Positions 8,262-15,247 of a stretch of DNA of 52,691 nt are shown in pieces (the first letter of the stretch is position 1; every line of letters starts with the position of its first letter). This DNA is from CAYNCE01 sp964522515. GTDB lineage: Bacteria; Patescibacteriota; Patescibacteriia; UBA2196. The notes under the pieces were generated by a model. That model saw only the letters and a list, made by a program, of their open reading frames with translations, was not told the DNA's origin and did not search any database. The DNA lies in NCBI GenBank assembly GCA_964522515.1, contig CAZFWC010000003.1, positions 1 through 52,691 on the forward strand. The letters are read 5' to 3'. Both the position numbers and the translations under genes were made by a program.

Positions 8262-10085
8262 ATGACCTCGCAAGAATTAAGACGAAAATACATAGATTTT
8301 TTTGTAAAAAAAGGGCACACTGAAATTCCTTCTGCTTCTTTGGTTCCTGAAAATGATCCTTCAACTTTATTTATTTCAGCAGGAATGCAACCAATTGCTT
8401 CTTTTTTAATGGGTGAAAAACATCCATCTGGAAATAAATTAGTTAATTCTCAAAAATGTATTCGCACTGATGATATTGACGAAGTTGGTGATAAATTTCA
8501 CCACACTTTTTTTGAAATGCTTGGGCACTGGTCGCTCGGAGATTATTGGAAAAAACAAGCAATAAAAATGAGCTGGGAGTTTTCAACACAAGAGTTGGGT
8601 TTAGATAAAAATAAATTAGCAGTAACGGTTTTTGAAGGAAATGTGAATGCTTCTAAAGATGAAGAATCAATTCAAGTTTGGAAAAGTTTAGGTTTTCCAG
8701 AGCAGAGAATTATTAAATTAAATAAAAAAGAAAATTGGTGGGAGCCAGCAGGTGAAAGTGGTCCGTGTGGTCCAGACACAGAAATGTTTTATTGGACAGA
8801 TAATAAAAATCCTGCGCCAGAAAAGTTTAATCCAGAAGATTCTCGCTGGTTTGAAATCGGAAATGATGTGCTGATGCAATATAATAAAATTGCTAAAAAT
8901 AAATATATTCCAGCTAAACAGAAAAATATTGATAATGGTACAGGTTTTGAAAGGGTTGTAGCTGTTACGAATAATTTAGATGATAATTATTTAACTGATT
9001 TGTTTTTGCCTATTATTAAAAAAATTGAAGAGTTAAGTGAAAAAAATTACAAAAATGTTTCTGAAGAAATTAAAAAAAGTATAAGAATAATTGCAGATCA
9101 TTTAAGAGCAGCGACTTTTATTTTAGCAGACAACACAAAAATTATTCCGTCAAACACAGATCAAGGATATGTTATTAGAAAATTAATTCGCAGAGCAATT
9201 CGGCACGGACGAATGATTGGAATTAAAGAAAATTTTACGCGCAAAATCGCAGAAGTTGTAATTAATTTAATGTCAGAAATTTATCCAGAATTAGAAAAAA
9301 ACAAAAAATTTGTTTTAGATAATTTTGAATTAGAAGAAGAAAAATTTACAAAAACTTTGCAACAGGGGTTAAAAAAATTTCAGAAATTAGAAATCAGAAA
9401 TCAGAAATTAGGACAGAAAAAAATTAGCGGCGCAGAAGTATTTGATTTATTTCAAACTTACGGTTTTCCAATTGAATTAACAAAAGAACTAGCAAGTGAA
9501 AAAGGTTTAGAAGTTGATGAAAAAGGTTTTGAAAAAGAAATGAAAAAACATCAAGAACTTTCTAGAACCGCGACAGCTGGAAAATTTAAAGGTGGTTTAG
9601 CAAATCAATCTGAACAAACAATTAAATATCACACAACAGCGCATTTAATGTTGGCTGCTTTGCGAAAAGTTTTAAATGAAAATATTCAACAAAAAGGTTC
9701 AAATATAAATGAGGAAAGATTGCGATTTGATTTTTCTTATTCTGAAAAAATGACAGATGAACAAAAAGCAGAAGTTGAAAATTTAGTTAATAATTGGATT
9801 AAACAAGATTTAAAAATTATTTGTGAAGAAATGAGTTTGGACGAAGCTAAAAAACAAGGAGCAACCGGAGCTTTTGAAAATAAATACGGAGAAAAAGTTA
9901 AAGTTTTTACAATTGGCTCCTCCTTCGCTAAAGCTACGGCGGACAGGGAAAATAATAATATTGTTAGTAAAGAAATTTGCGGAGGTCCGCACATTAAACG
10001 CACAGGAAATTTAGGAAAATTTAAAATTAAAAAAGAACAATCAAGTTCTGCTGGGATTAGGAGAATTAAAGCAGTTTTGGAATAA
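8262..10085 (+). CDS. alaS: Alanyl-tRNA synthetase, C-terminally short
   Basis: Class II synthetase that charges tRNA-Ala and edits mischarged Ser/Gly. Seen: 607 aa against about 870 in E. coli. The catalytic core is present (CIRTDDIDEVG, HHTFFEMLGHWSLGDYWK, NIDNGTGFERV, DHLRAATFIL), and so is the editing domain with YHTTAHLM and CGGPHIKRTG, i.e. the four metal ligands. The protein ends right after editing (SSAGIRRIKAVLE), so the C-Ala oligomerisation domain is missing. An in-frame 29-bp palindrome-family unit (9919-9947) adds SSFAKATADR between the two editing motifs. A microrepeat encodes KLEIRNQKLGQ near residue 380. A leaderless start is predicted. Confidence 0.97.
   Translation: MTSQELRRKYIDFFVKKGHTEIPSASLVPENDPSTLFISAGMQPIASFLMGEKHPSGNKLVNSQKCIRTDDIDEVGDKFHHTFFEMLGHWSLGDYWKKQAIKMSWEFSTQELGLDKNKLAVTVFEGNVNASKDEESIQVWKSLGFPEQRIIKLNKKENWWEPAGESGPCGPDTEMFYWTDNKNPAPEKFNPEDSRWFEIGNDVLMQYNKIAKNKYIPAKQKNIDNGTGFERVVAVTNNLDDNYLTDLFLPIIKKIEELSEKNYKNVSEEIKKSIRIIADHLRAATFILADNTKIIPSNTDQGYVIRKLIRRAIRHGRMIGIKENFTRKIAEVVINLMSEIYPELEKNKKFVLDNFELEEEKFTKTLQQGLKKFQKLEIRNQKLGQKKISGAEVFDLFQTYGFPIELTKELASEKGLEVDEKGFEKEMKKHQELSRTATAGKFKGGLANQSEQTIKYHTTAHLMLAALRKVLNENIQQKGSNINEERLRFDFSYSEKMTDEQKAEVENLVNNWIKQDLKIICEEMSLDEAKKQGATGAFENKYGEKVKVFTIGSSFAKATADRENNNIVSKEICGGPHIKRTGNLGKFKIKKEQSSSAGIRRIKAVLE
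9919..9947 (+). repeat. 29-bp dispersed element inside alaS
   Basis: Begins CCTCCTTCGCTAAAG and ends GGCGGACAGG. Identical copies are at 41425-41453 (same strand) and 13527-13555 (inverted). Here it is translated as part of SSFAKATADR. Confidence 0.9.
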
Positions 10086-10124
10086 AATAAAAAAGCCAAA
10101 CGCAATGCGAGTGGCGTTAGCTTT
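10084..10124 (-). terminator. Terminator of the 54-aa Cys-rich gene (may also serve alaS)
   Basis: Imperfect stem AAAGCCAAACGC/GCGTTAGCTTT. On the minus strand it is followed by TTTTTTATTTTA, just past the stop at 10140. Confidence 0.65.
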
Positions 10125-10139
10125 AAGTAGATTATTTTT

Positions 10140-10304
10140 TTAATCTAATTCTTCTTTGTTTGGCATTCGCCCGGGTTCAAGATAGAAATTTAATATTTCT
10201 GGACTTTGGAAATTAGCCTGGCAATCTTTTTCTTCAATTTTGTCCCAGCAATTGCGACTGTTAATTACTGCCGGACATTTTTTACATTTTTCTAGAATTT
10301 CCAT
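10140..10304 (-). CDS. 54-aa Cys-rich small protein
   Basis: I recognise no family. Seen: start MEILEKCKKCPAVINS, then two more cysteines (NCW and DC) in the next ~15 residues, giving a CxxC-x8-C-x9-C pattern that may bind a metal; acidic C-terminus NKEELD. The start is set by an AAAGGAG SD about 8 nt upstream of the ATG at 10304. A longer in-frame reading from 10388 would have to begin upstream of the promoter's -10 box, so it is rejected. Stand-alone gene with its own promoter and terminator. Confidence 0.75.
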   Translation of the reverse strand: MEILEKCKKCPAVINSRNCWDKIEEKDCQANFQSPEILNFYLEPGRMPNKEELD

Positions 10305-10353
10305 ACCTTTTTCTCCTTTTAATGAATTTTTATTTAGTTTAAGATTTGATTTA

Positions 10354-10382
10354 AACTTAATAAAATTAGAAATTTTTGTCAA
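10354..10382 (-). promoter_or_regulatory. Promoter of the 54-aa Cys-rich gene
   Basis: Minus strand TTGACA (10377-10382), 17-nt spacer, TAAGTT (10354-10359). Confidence 0.7.
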
Positions 10383-10464
10383 ATCCAAAATTTAAAATAA
10401 TTAATTTTTTGTTTTTTGGGAGATGCTTGTGGATAACTTTTAAACTAAAAATAAATTAAATAAA

Positions 10465-10543
10465 AACAAAAACCGCTTAAATTAGCGGAATTTGAAAGGG
10501 ATTTGACTTTCCCCAGGAAAGAATCGTTAGGTTTATCATCCAA
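10465..10543 (-). ncRNA. Candidate small RNA of about 79 nt
   Basis: On the minus strand an extended -10 box TGATATAAT (10551-10559) precedes a ~79-nt stretch. That stretch holds a CTTTCC-TGG-GGAAAG hairpin flanked by GATT/AATC and ends in CCGCTAATTTAAGCGG plus TTTTTG, a good intrinsic terminator. There is no match to a known RNA family that I recognise. The segment could also encode a 20-residue peptide starting MINLTILSWGKS and stopping inside the terminator stem, so a leader peptide is an alternative. It is divergent from the gene at 10573. Confidence 0.4.
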
Positions 10544-10572
10544 TAATTTAATTATATCAATATTTTAATTTT

Positions 10573-11793
10573 ATGTCTTCATTTAATATAAAAACAATAA
10601 AACCGCAAAATGGTTTTAGATATCGTGTTGAGCCAGAGAAAAAACCAAAATTTGGCTTAAAGATTTTTTTAGCAATAATTTTAATTGCTGTTTTTTATAT
10701 TTTATTTACTTATTTTTTATCAAGTGTTGATGTTTTGGTTGTCCCAGTTACACAAGATTATGAAAAAGAATTTGAAATTCAATTAACAACTGACAAATCA
10801 AAAACTGATTTTGACACAAATATTTTTTTTGCTGAAATTTTAGAAACTAATTTAAATAAAACAGAAACATTTGAAGCAACAGGTGAAAAAGATATTGGAG
10901 ACAAAGCGCAAGGTCAAGCAATTTTTTACAATCACACAGGTCGTTCACAACCAATCACTCCTAATATTGATTTAATAAATGACGCGGGAATTATTTTTGT
11001 AATTAAAGAAAACACAACAATTCCAGGAGCAAAAGTTGATGATGAAGGAAATGTTGTGCCAGGAGAAATTACAGTTTTAATTGAAGCAAAAGAGGCTGGC
11101 GCAAAAGGAAATATTGAATCTGGCAGAATAAATATTTCAGTTTTATTAATTGATAAGCAGGAAAAAATTTTTGGTGATATTTTAGAGCCAACAACTGGCG
11201 GTAATTCAAAAATAGTTAAAGTTGTTTCGCAAGAAGATATTGATAATGCAAAAGATAATTTAACAAAACAGCTTGGGCCAGATTTGAAAGAGAAAATTGA
11301 AAAAAATGCCAATGAAAATTTTATAGTTTCAGAAAAATTAATTATTTATGATGATTCTGAAATTTCAACACAAGCTGAAGTTGATTCCGAAGTAAAAAAA
11401 TTTGAAATTAGTTTAAATTTAAAAGCAAAAGCAATGGTTTTTGATAATAAATCTTTGCGTTTGTTTTTAAAAAATAAAATTTTGCAAGATTTACCAAAAG
11501 AACAAACTATTTCTGAAACAGAATTTGGAAATCTAGAAATTAATGTGCAAGATATAAATATGGATTTGGGTTTGGCAAATTTAAAAATTGATACAATATT
11601 TCCTGTTGCAAAACAAATTGATTTAGAAAATATTAAAAAAAATATTTTAGGAAAAAAAGAATCAGAAGCTAGACGGTATATTTTATCTTTGCCAAATGTG
11701 AAAGACGCGCGGTTTGTATTTTCTTTTTCTTTAAGCGATAAAATTCCAAATAATGAAAAAAGAGTTGAGGTGAAATTGGGAGAAGTTAGATAG
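10573..11793 (+). CDS. Membrane-anchored baseplate-J-like protein
   Basis: Seen: 406 aa; a basic N-terminus with many lysines, one membrane helix (IFLAIILIAVFYILFTYFL, about residues 30-50), then a large extracytoplasmic beta-rich domain. The segments GQAIFYNHTGRSQPI, NTTIPGAKVDDEGNVVPGE and GAKGNIESGRINIS follow the pattern of baseplate J/gp47-type proteins that recur as single-pass membrane proteins in CPR genomes (family knowledge). No other phage-tail gene is nearby, so a phage origin need not imply a contractile machine. The -10-like TATTTT lies 6 nt before the ATG. Function unknown; possibly an envelope structural protein. Confidence 0.7.
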   Translation: MSSFNIKTIKPQNGFRYRVEPEKKPKFGLKIFLAIILIAVFYILFTYFLSSVDVLVVPVTQDYEKEFEIQLTTDKSKTDFDTNIFFAEILETNLNKTETFEATGEKDIGDKAQGQAIFYNHTGRSQPITPNIDLINDAGIIFVIKENTTIPGAKVDDEGNVVPGEITVLIEAKEAGAKGNIESGRINISVLLIDKQEKIFGDILEPTTGGNSKIVKVVSQEDIDNAKDNLTKQLGPDLKEKIEKNANENFIVSEKLIIYDDSEISTQAEVDSEVKKFEISLNLKAKAMVFDNKSLRLFLKNKILQDLPKEQTISETEFGNLEINVQDINMDLGLANLKIDTIFPVAKQIDLENIKKNILGKKESEARRYILSLPNVKDARFVFSFSLSDKIPNNEKRVEVKLGEVR

Positions 11794-11804
11794 CGCAAAA
11801 AAAT

Positions 11805-11833
11805 TTGACATTATTTTTAATATAATTTATACT
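11805..11833 (+). promoter_or_regulatory. Promoter of the infA-ribosomal protein operon
   Basis: TTGACA (11805-11810), 17-nt spacer, TATACT (11828-11833). A leader of about 100 nt follows before infA. Confidence 0.8.
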
Positions 11834-11942
11834 AAAAGCATAGAAAAAATATTAAACAACAAAATTAAATTAGTATTTAATAAGGAATAAAAATTCTGGT
11901 AAATTTTTTTGCATCCAGAATTTTGCGCATTTAAAATATTTA

Positions 11943-12230
11943 ATGTTAAAACAACAAAATTCAAATCAAAATTTAAATAGTAAAAATACAAATGAAGATT
12001 TTAGTAATTTTAAGATAAATAAAAAAGGATTTATTGAAGTTAGCGGTGAAGTTTTAGAAACCTTGCCAAGTATTACTTTTCGTGTTAAATTAGAAAATGA
12101 TCACGAAATTTTGGCCCGTTTATCAGGCAAGATGAGAATGCACAGAATTTTGCTTCTTCCTGGAGACAAAGTTAAAATAGAAATGAGTCCGTATGATTTA
12201 GATAAAGGTAGAATTACTTACAGGTATTAA
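11943..12230 (+). CDS. infA: Translation initiation factor IF-1
   Basis: Small OB-fold factor that binds the ribosomal A site during initiation. Seen: the core IEVSGEVLETLPSITFRVKL...ARLSGKMRMHRILLLPGDKV...SPYDLDKGRITYRY is a clear IF-1. At 95 aa it carries an Asn/Ser/Lys-rich N-terminal extension of about 22-25 residues not present in the usual 72-aa protein. No internal ATG offers a shorter start with a full core. First gene of the ribosomal protein/rpoA operon and followed by rpmJ, the usual order. Confidence 0.95.
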   Translation: MLKQQNSNQNLNSKNTNEDFSNFKINKKGFIEVSGEVLETLPSITFRVKLENDHEILARLSGKMRMHRILLLPGDKVKIEMSPYDLDKGRITYRY

Positions 12231-12237
12231 AAAATTT

Positions 12238-12286
12238 ATCCGCCGTAGCAATTAAAGGATTGCCAGGGAGCGAAGGCGGGCGCACA
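12238..12286. repeat. Palindromic element, family A, copy between infA and rpmJ
   Basis: Left end TCCGCCGTAG, right end GCGAAGGCGGG, with a TTAAAGGATTGCC-type middle: the short form of the element seen at 13481-13673. Confidence 0.75.
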
Positions 12287-12289
12287 ATT

Positions 12290-12403
12290 ATGAAAGTTCG
12301 TTCGTCAGTTAAAAAAATGTGTAAAGATTGTAAAGTAATCCGTCGTAAAGGACGGGTTGTTGTTATTTGTAAAAACCCAAGACATAAACAAAGACAAGGA
12401 TAG
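12290..12403 (+). CDS. rpmJ: Ribosomal protein L36 (bL36)
   Basis: Smallest large-subunit protein. Seen: 37 aa beginning MKVRSSVKKMCKDCKVIRR and ending NPRHKQRQG, with the zinc ligands CKDC, ICK and the histidine in PRHK. This is the C+ zinc form, full length. It lies between infA and rpsM as in most bacteria and is separated from both by family-A palindromes. The ATG follows an AT-rich spacer without an SD. Confidence 0.97.
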   Translation: MKVRSSVKKMCKDCKVIRRKGRVVVICKNPRHKQRQG

Positions 12404-12405
12404 GA

Positions 12406-12459
12406 ACTTTCCCGCCTTCGCCTCTAAAAAACTCTACTGGACTACGGCGGGCGAGTTCC
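12406..12459. repeat. Palindromic element, family A, copy between rpmJ and rpsM
   Basis: Arms CCCGCCTTCGCC and GGACTACGGCGGG, with AACT...AGTT outer pairing. Confidence 0.75.
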
Positions 12460-12464
12460 TAGTT

Positions 12465-12505
12465 CTTTTTAAATAAAATTTTAAATTAAAATTTTATTTA
12501 AAAAG
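12465..12505. repeat. 41-nt perfect AT palindrome upstream of rpsM
   Basis: 20-nt arms (start CTTTTTAAATAAAA) around a single central A. It ends 13 bp before the rpsM ATG. It can fold as an RNA hairpin or cruciform. It directly abuts the family-A copy at 12406-12459. Confidence 0.85.
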
Positions 12506-12517
12506 CATTTAAATTTT

Positions 12518-12907
12518 ATGCCTAGAATTGCAGGATCTAATTTACCAAATGAAAAAAGAGTTGAAATCGGTTTAACTTATATTTTTGGAATTGGAAAAAG
12601 TTTATCTAATAAAATTTTAAAAGAATTAAAAATTAATCCAGACACGCGAGTTAAAGATTTGCAAGAAAATGATGTGAACAAATTAAGACAAAAAATTGAA
12701 AAAGAATTTATTGTTGAAGGTGATTTAAGAAGGGAAAGAGTTGGGAATATTAAACGCTTAAAAGAAATTAATAGTTATCGAGGTTCTCGTCACGCAAAAG
12801 GGTTGCCAAGCAGGGGTCAAAGAACTCGTAGCAATACAAGAACTTTACGCGGAAACAAAAGAGTTGGAGTTGGATCTGGAAGAAAAAGCGCAGATCAAAA
12901 AACATAA
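12518..12907 (+). CDS. rpsM: Ribosomal protein S13 (uS13)
   Basis: Small-subunit head protein contacting P-site tRNA and intersubunit bridges. Seen: 129 aa, start MPRIAGSNLPNEKRVEIGL, helix-two-turn-helix region, and the basic C-terminus RGSRHAKGLPSRGQRTRSN...GRKSADQKT. Normal length. Start ATG with a TTTT-rich upstream context (AAATTTTATG) and no SD, a context repeated in front of several genes here. Confidence 0.97.
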   Translation: MPRIAGSNLPNEKRVEIGLTYIFGIGKSLSNKILKELKINPDTRVKDLQENDVNKLRQKIEKEFIVEGDLRRERVGNIKRLKEINSYRGSRHAKGLPSRGQRTRSNTRTLRGNKRVGVGSGRKSADQKT

Positions 12908-12965
12908 AGACGCAGAAAAACTCGGAACGCCCCGCTGGGTTTTACGCTGAACTACGCTGAAAAAA

Positions 12966-13478
12966 ATGTCAGAAAATAATAAAAAAAATTTAGAAAATAA
13001 TAAAAAAAAATCTGAAAAAAAAGATGAGGATATTAGTATTGATAAAAAGAAAAAACAAGAATTAGAAAGTGAAGAAACAGCCACAGTAGTTGTTAAAGGT
13101 AAAAAAAAGAAAAAACAAGCGCCTTTTTTAAGAGGCGGAAGAGGTCAAGCTCATATTAAATCATCTTACAATAATACAATTGTTTCAGTCACTGATTTAA
13201 ATGGAGCAGTTTTAATTTGGGCAACTGCTGGAAAATGCGGTTTTAAAGGTCCTAAAAAATCAACACCTTACGCAGCAGGAACAATTATTAAATCACTAGC
13301 AAATAAAATTAAAGAATTAGGGATAAAAGAAGTTGATGTTTTTGTAAAAGGCGTCGGCACTGGTCGAGAGTCGGCAATTCGAGCTTTAGGCACAATTAAT
13401 GTTTCTGTTGTTTCAATTAAAGATGTAACGCCAATTCCTCACGGTGGTTGCAGACCAAAGAAAAAACGAAGAGTTTAA
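12966..13478 (+). CDS. rpsK: Ribosomal protein S11 (uS11) with Lys-rich N-terminal extension
   Basis: Platform protein near the mRNA exit and anti-SD region. Seen: 170 aa against about 129 usually. The conserved part runs from GRGQAHIKSSYNNTIVSVTD through GVGTGRESAIRAL to PHGGCRPKKKRRV. The first ~48 residues are a low-complexity Asn/Lys/Glu stretch of the tail type. The surplus is probably flexible and solvent exposed; a later start without it is not ruled out, but no SD marks one. Confidence 0.95.
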   Translation: MSENNKKNLENNKKKSEKKDEDISIDKKKKQELESEETATVVVKGKKKKKQAPFLRGGRGQAHIKSSYNNTIVSVTDLNGAVLIWATAGKCGFKGPKKSTPYAAGTIIKSLANKIKELGIKEVDVFVKGVGTGRESAIRALGTINVSVVSIKDVTPIPHGGCRPKKKRRV

Positions 13479-13480
13479 AT

Positions 13481-13673
13481 CGCTTACCCTCCTTCGCTCC
13501 CTAGCAACTCTTTAATTGCTACGGCGCCTGTCCGCCGTAGCTTTAGCGAAGGAGGAGGCAAGCTCCTGTGTTTTTTAAATTTTAAACACAAGAGTTCCTG
13601 CCTGTCGGCAGACAGGTATCCGCCGTAGTCCAGTAGTCCCGAGTACTCGGGATTAGGGGCGAAGACGGAAAAA
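13481..13673. repeat. Composite palindromic element, family A, copy between rpsK and rpsD
   Basis: The longest copy. Order: CCTCCTTCGC end; AATTGCTACGGCG; the inverted 29-bp unit (13527-13555); an AT hairpin CTTGTGTTT-type (CTCCTGTG...CACAAGAG); a CCTGCCTGTCGGCAGACAGG hairpin; CCGCCGTAG; a CCCGAGTACTCGGG palindrome; and the GGCGAAGACGGA end. Bases 13559-13652 are identical to 43465-43558. Confidence 0.9.
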
Positions 13674-13678
13674 TTATT

Positions 13679-14311
13679 ATGGCAAAATATTTAGGTCCAA
13701 AATGTAAAATTTGCAGAAGACTTGGTGAAAAACTTTGTTCAAAAGGTGAACGAGGTTTAGGCGCCAAGTGCGCTTTGGTTAAAAGAAATTATCCTCCGGG
13801 ACTTCACGGACAAAAAGGACACTCTCGTTTAACTGATTTTGGAGTGCATTTAAAAGAAAAACAAAAAGTAAAAATAATATATTTTGTTTTAGAAAAACAA
13901 CTTAAAAAATATTTTAATTTAGCGTCTAAAAATAAAATGGACACTGGCTCAAAATTTATAGAACTTTTGGAAAGAAGGTTAGATAATGTGATTTTTCGTT
14001 TAGGTTTAGCAAAATCGCGACCACAAGCTCGTCAAATGGTAAGCCACAGTTTATTTTTAATTAATAATAAAAAAATTAATGTTCCATCTTGTGAAATTAA
14101 ATCAGGAGATGTAATTTCAATTCGTAAAGACAAAAGTTTAAATAAAGGAATTTTAGCTGAGAATTTAAAAAATATTAAACAAGATGAAATTTCAGGTTGG
14201 TTAGATTGGGATGAAAAAGAAAACAAAGCAAAAATTGTTAGTTTGCCAAAAGATAAAGATTTGGAAGTTGGAATTGACACAAGACTTGTTGTAGAATATT
14301 ATTCAAAATAA
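13679..14311 (+). CDS. rpsD: Ribosomal protein S4 (uS4), zinc-binding type
   Basis: Primary 16S rRNA-binding assembly protein. Seen: 210 aa, normal length. The N-terminus CKICRRLGEKLC...GAKC holds four cysteines, the zinc-containing C+ form. The S4 RNA-binding domain LERRLDNVIFRLGLAKSRPQ...SHSLFLINNKKINVPS is complete. Many relatives use S4 to autoregulate this operon; the composite palindrome just upstream would be transcribed as leader, but no known S4 operator is recognisable. Confidence 0.97.
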   Translation: MAKYLGPKCKICRRLGEKLCSKGERGLGAKCALVKRNYPPGLHGQKGHSRLTDFGVHLKEKQKVKIIYFVLEKQLKKYFNLASKNKMDTGSKFIELLERRLDNVIFRLGLAKSRPQARQMVSHSLFLINNKKINVPSCEIKSGDVISIRKDKSLNKGILAENLKNIKQDEISGWLDWDEKENKAKIVSLPKDKDLEVGIDTRLVVEYYSK

Positions 14312-14452
14312 TCGCCTAACCCTCCTTCGCTTCAACTCTAAAAAAATTCTAGCTACGGCGGACAGGCTTCTAGTTCTAAATTTAAAAGCATTAAAATTTT
14401 ATCCACCGTAGTCCAGTAGAGTTGTTTAAGGGCGAAGGCGGATAAACAAATA
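14312..14452. repeat. Palindromic element, family A, copy between rpsD and rpoA
   Basis: Left end CCTCCTTCGC right after the rpsD stop, then CTACGGCGGACAGG, an AT hairpin, CCACCGTAGTCCAGTAG and GGGCGAAGGCGGATAAAC. The right end matches the copy before rplQ. Confidence 0.85.
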
Positions 14453-14458
14453 AATTTT

Positions 14459-15247
14459 ATGAATATAATTCCCACTGCTCAAAAAAAAGAATTTATTTTT
14501 TCTGAAACGCCTAACAAAGGCAAATTTATTATTGAACCGCTTTTCCCTGGTTTTGGTTTAACAATTGGAAACGCTTTAAGAAGAGTTTTGCTTTCTTCAC
14601 TTGATGGAGTTGCAATTACTTCAATTAGAATAAAAGGCGCTGACCACGAATTTACAACAATTGACGGAATTAAAGAAGACTTGGTAGATATTATTTTAAA
14701 TTTAAAACAAATTAGATTTGATGTAACTGGAAATTTTGAAGAACCAATTAAAATGCAATTAAAAGTTAAAGGCGCGAAAGAAATTAAGGCAAAAGATTTT
14801 AAAAAAACCGCTGGAGTAAAAGTTGCTAATCCAGATTTAATTATTGCTCAAGCAACTGATTCTAAAGCAGAATTTGAATTAGAAGCTTGGATTGAAAAGG
14901 GCAGAGGTTATTTGCCAACTGAAATGATGGAACACAAAGAAAAAGAAATTGGTGTAATTACAATTGATGCATTTTTTTCACCAATTAAAAGAGTTGCAAT
15001 TGATACTGAAAATGTTCGTGTTGGCGAAATGACAAATTGGGATAAATTAATTTTAAATTTAGAAACTGATAGCACCATTTCTTGTGAGGATGCTTTAAAT
15101 AAAGCTACTCAAATTTTAGTTGAGCAATTTCAGTTTTTGTTAGAGAATAAAATAGAAAGTTCAGAAAAATTAGAAAAAGAAAAAGAAGACTTAGTGGAAG
15201 AAAAGCCAAAGAAAAAAGCTAAATCAAAAAAAGAAGAAATCGCCTAA
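14459..15247 (+). CDS. rpoA: RNA polymerase alpha subunit lacking the C-terminal domain
   Basis: Alpha dimer scaffolds RNA polymerase assembly. Seen: 262 aa. The N-terminal domain is complete (FIIEPLFPGFGLTIGNALRR, VEDIILNLKQ-type region, SPIKRVAIDTENVRVGEMTNWDKL, LVEQFQFLLENK). After residue ~235 only a Lys/Glu linker follows (EKPKKKAKSKKEE). The helical alphaCTD that contacts UP elements and activators is absent. The last two residues (Ile-Ala) and the TAA come from the left end of a family-A palindrome. Either the truncated form is normal in this lineage or the element removed the domain. Confidence 0.96.
   Translation: MNIIPTAQKKEFIFSETPNKGKFIIEPLFPGFGLTIGNALRRVLLSSLDGVAITSIRIKGADHEFTTIDGIKEDLVDIILNLKQIRFDVTGNFEEPIKMQLKVKGAKEIKAKDFKKTAGVKVANPDLIIAQATDSKAEFELEAWIEKGRGYLPTEMMEHKEKEIGVITIDAFFSPIKRVAIDTENVRVGEMTNWDKLILNLETDSTISCEDALNKATQILVEQFQFLLENKIESSEKLEKEKEDLVEEKPKKKAKSKKEEIA

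Noticed and set aside
10480..10545. Possible tRNA on the minus strand, because GTCAAATCCC resembles a T-loop
   Set aside because: No 7-bp acceptor stem, D-arm or anticodon arm can be laid out, and the segment ends in an intrinsic terminator instead of a CCA-type end.
10932..11798. Long open frames antisense to the baseplate-J-like, alaS, rpsK and dnaB genes
   Set aside because: They mirror the coding strand's low-stop composition, have no promoter or SD and match no family.
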